A stretch of 64,000 nt of DNA from Elysia chlorotica (taxonomy: Eukaryota; Mollusca; Gastropoda; Plakobranchidae), in contig RQTK01000006.1 in the NCBI GenBank assembly GCA_003991915.1, positions 1,228,937 through 1,292,936 of the forward strand, in the 5' to 3' direction. Numbering within the stretch: position 1 is the stretch's first letter; every line of letters starts with the position of its first letter. Under the pieces are notes generated by a model. It ran no database searches. It saw only the letters and a program-made list of their open reading frames with translations, and had not been told where the DNA came from. Shown here in pieces: positions 62,561 through 64,000 of this stretch. The position numbers and the translations under genes are program-made.

Positions 62561-64000
62561 GGCCCGGCGGGACTCCACAGGTAGAATGACGTCGACATTT
62601 ACAGTTGTTCTGTCCATCCTTTAACGTTCATGCGTTGTACTTTCGTTATGCGCTAGAAGGCCAAGTACATCCGTCAGCGGCAGCGGTTTTCTTCTCTGAG
62701 TTTTCTTCTCATAGATGGACTGTCTGCAAAGCCGAACGGACTCGACCTGTCCGGGTTTGAAATCAAAGTTGCTCTTCTTCTAGAGATTTTTTCTGACAAG
62801 ACTAACGAGCCATGTCCACCCGGGTTTGAGATCAGAGTTTTCCGTTCTCCTATACTACGTTGATCCACGGCATGGTATTCTGTATTAGTTCCATGCGACG
62901 CCCATCTAGAAGGGCTTCCCCAATCCACCACCCAGTGGGCGCGCCTCTACGTAACGTATAGCCAAGTGGGAGGCCCATTTTTATTAAATTCACTGTCACC
63001 AGCTGTGTCGAATTCTGCCAGCCCACGCACACAATGCCTTAACAGAGACTAATATGGATTATGGGTTATATAAGAAAGATTTTGCTCAATGCCCCTCAAT
63101 ATTCAGAGAGTACACACACTTCTAACACAACGACCAAAAGGCAATCCTTAAAAAAAAATTAAAAACCTTTGCAGTATATGTAGTGCCGCCTACCTTCCAG
63201 TCTACTTTGCTAACAAAATCAAATTCACACATTTATGAGACAACAGGGGCCACATGACAGGGGTCAAAGTTTTAGTGAGTCTGGACCTGCTTGAGCTGGA
63301 CAGGCGCTACCCGCAGGCCAAAACACTGGCCATTGAGTGTGAAAACAAAAGGGCGGCAAAGATCTATTTGTTGTCCTGAGGCACTTACAGTAGTGTTTAC
63401 CTAACATCCATTGTCTCATTTAGATTTTTTCTTTGGTATCTATGTTCCCAAGATAAATTGTTTTATTTGCTTCATCGTCAACGAATACAAACATTAAAAA
63501 AAAAATACAAGGATAGTACTAGAGTGCATTTTGTACACGTGACTGCTGATCACCAGAGATTTGATTCTTCCGAATTAACAATCTGATGCAGCCATTCGAG
63601 CACGAGTCTATACAACTGAAGACCTGGGGTGGGGATATACAAGGACTTGACATTTCAAATGACAACAATTGTCACTATCCCAACCAACTTGGAGTGCATG
63701 GAATCCACACGAAGAGTCTCTCCTCCTTGCTGGTGATTTATTATCACTCTTTCACATTAATTTCTGCTCAATGCGCACTGAACAATATGTATAGGTGCCA
63801 CATTTAACCAGTTGAAAGACCAGGTTTTATCAAATTGTTTTTGTATTGATACAAACACAATCTCAGCTTATAGATGAGTCTCTTTCCCGCCCTCGTTGAT
63901 TGTGGAGTGCAAGGATGACACATGAATGGCACACTCCTGTACAGCTATTGTTAATTGTTGTGTCTTAGCTGGTACTAGAAGTAGAGTGTTGGTGTGACTA

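Larger units (their letters stand above)
59823..64000. other. Upstream flank or first intron of the CYTH-fusion gene
   Basis: No exon recognised. (GA)n at 61556-61634, the LINE fragment at 62280-62560, and a GC-balanced stretch (62660-63020) with two related segments around TCAAACCCGG on the - strand, probably more transposon debris. Nothing firm in 63050-64000. Confidence 0.5.

Overview
The window looks like animal nuclear DNA: spliced genes with GT-AG introns, a dense load of long simple repeats, DNA-transposon and LINE remnants, tRNA-like SINE heads and two N-filled assembly gaps (20523-21024, 57276-57316). The protein content (a sodium/monocarboxylate-type SLC5 transporter and a thiamine-triphosphatase-like CYTH domain), the intron sizes and the repeat profile suggest an invertebrate, most likely a mollusc. 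The species assignment is inference, not something I can read directly.

Layout. 1-5190 is upstream flank. 5191-17219 (+) holds a complete SLC5A8/SLC5A12-like transporter gene: 15 coding exons whose phases all agree, 620 codons plus stop, with a polyadenylation signal at 17273. 17.3-35 kb is intergenic or intronic sequence with microsatellites, a gap, SINE-like pieces and some unique islands of unknown role. 35.6-41 kb is A-rich on the + strand, as expected for a T-rich 3'UTR read on the - strand. It contains two candidate terminal exons on the - strand, one ending in a membrane tail. 43.75-44.68 kb is a minisatellite with a 256-bp higher-order repeat. 45.27-47.48 kb is a palindromic pair of PIF/Harbinger-type transposon remnants inside 74-bp direct repeats. 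48-57 kb is mostly simple repeats. 57330-59763 (-) is one large coding exon: about 620 low-complexity residues followed by a degenerate CYTH (ThTPase-like) domain that runs into a splice donor next to a gap. 60-64 kb is flank with a LINE fragment.

How the genes relate. The transporter (+) and the CYTH gene (-) are convergent and show no sign of a shared function. The most unusual structures are inside the transporter gene: an exon duplicated with identical introns (89 bp, so using both copies would shift the frame), and an exon-end/splice-donor junction amplified seven times at an exact 46-bp period, with at least two older diverged copies downstream. I saw no retrovirus, LTR element, Polinton or toxin fossil, no CRISPR array, and no intact RNA gene.
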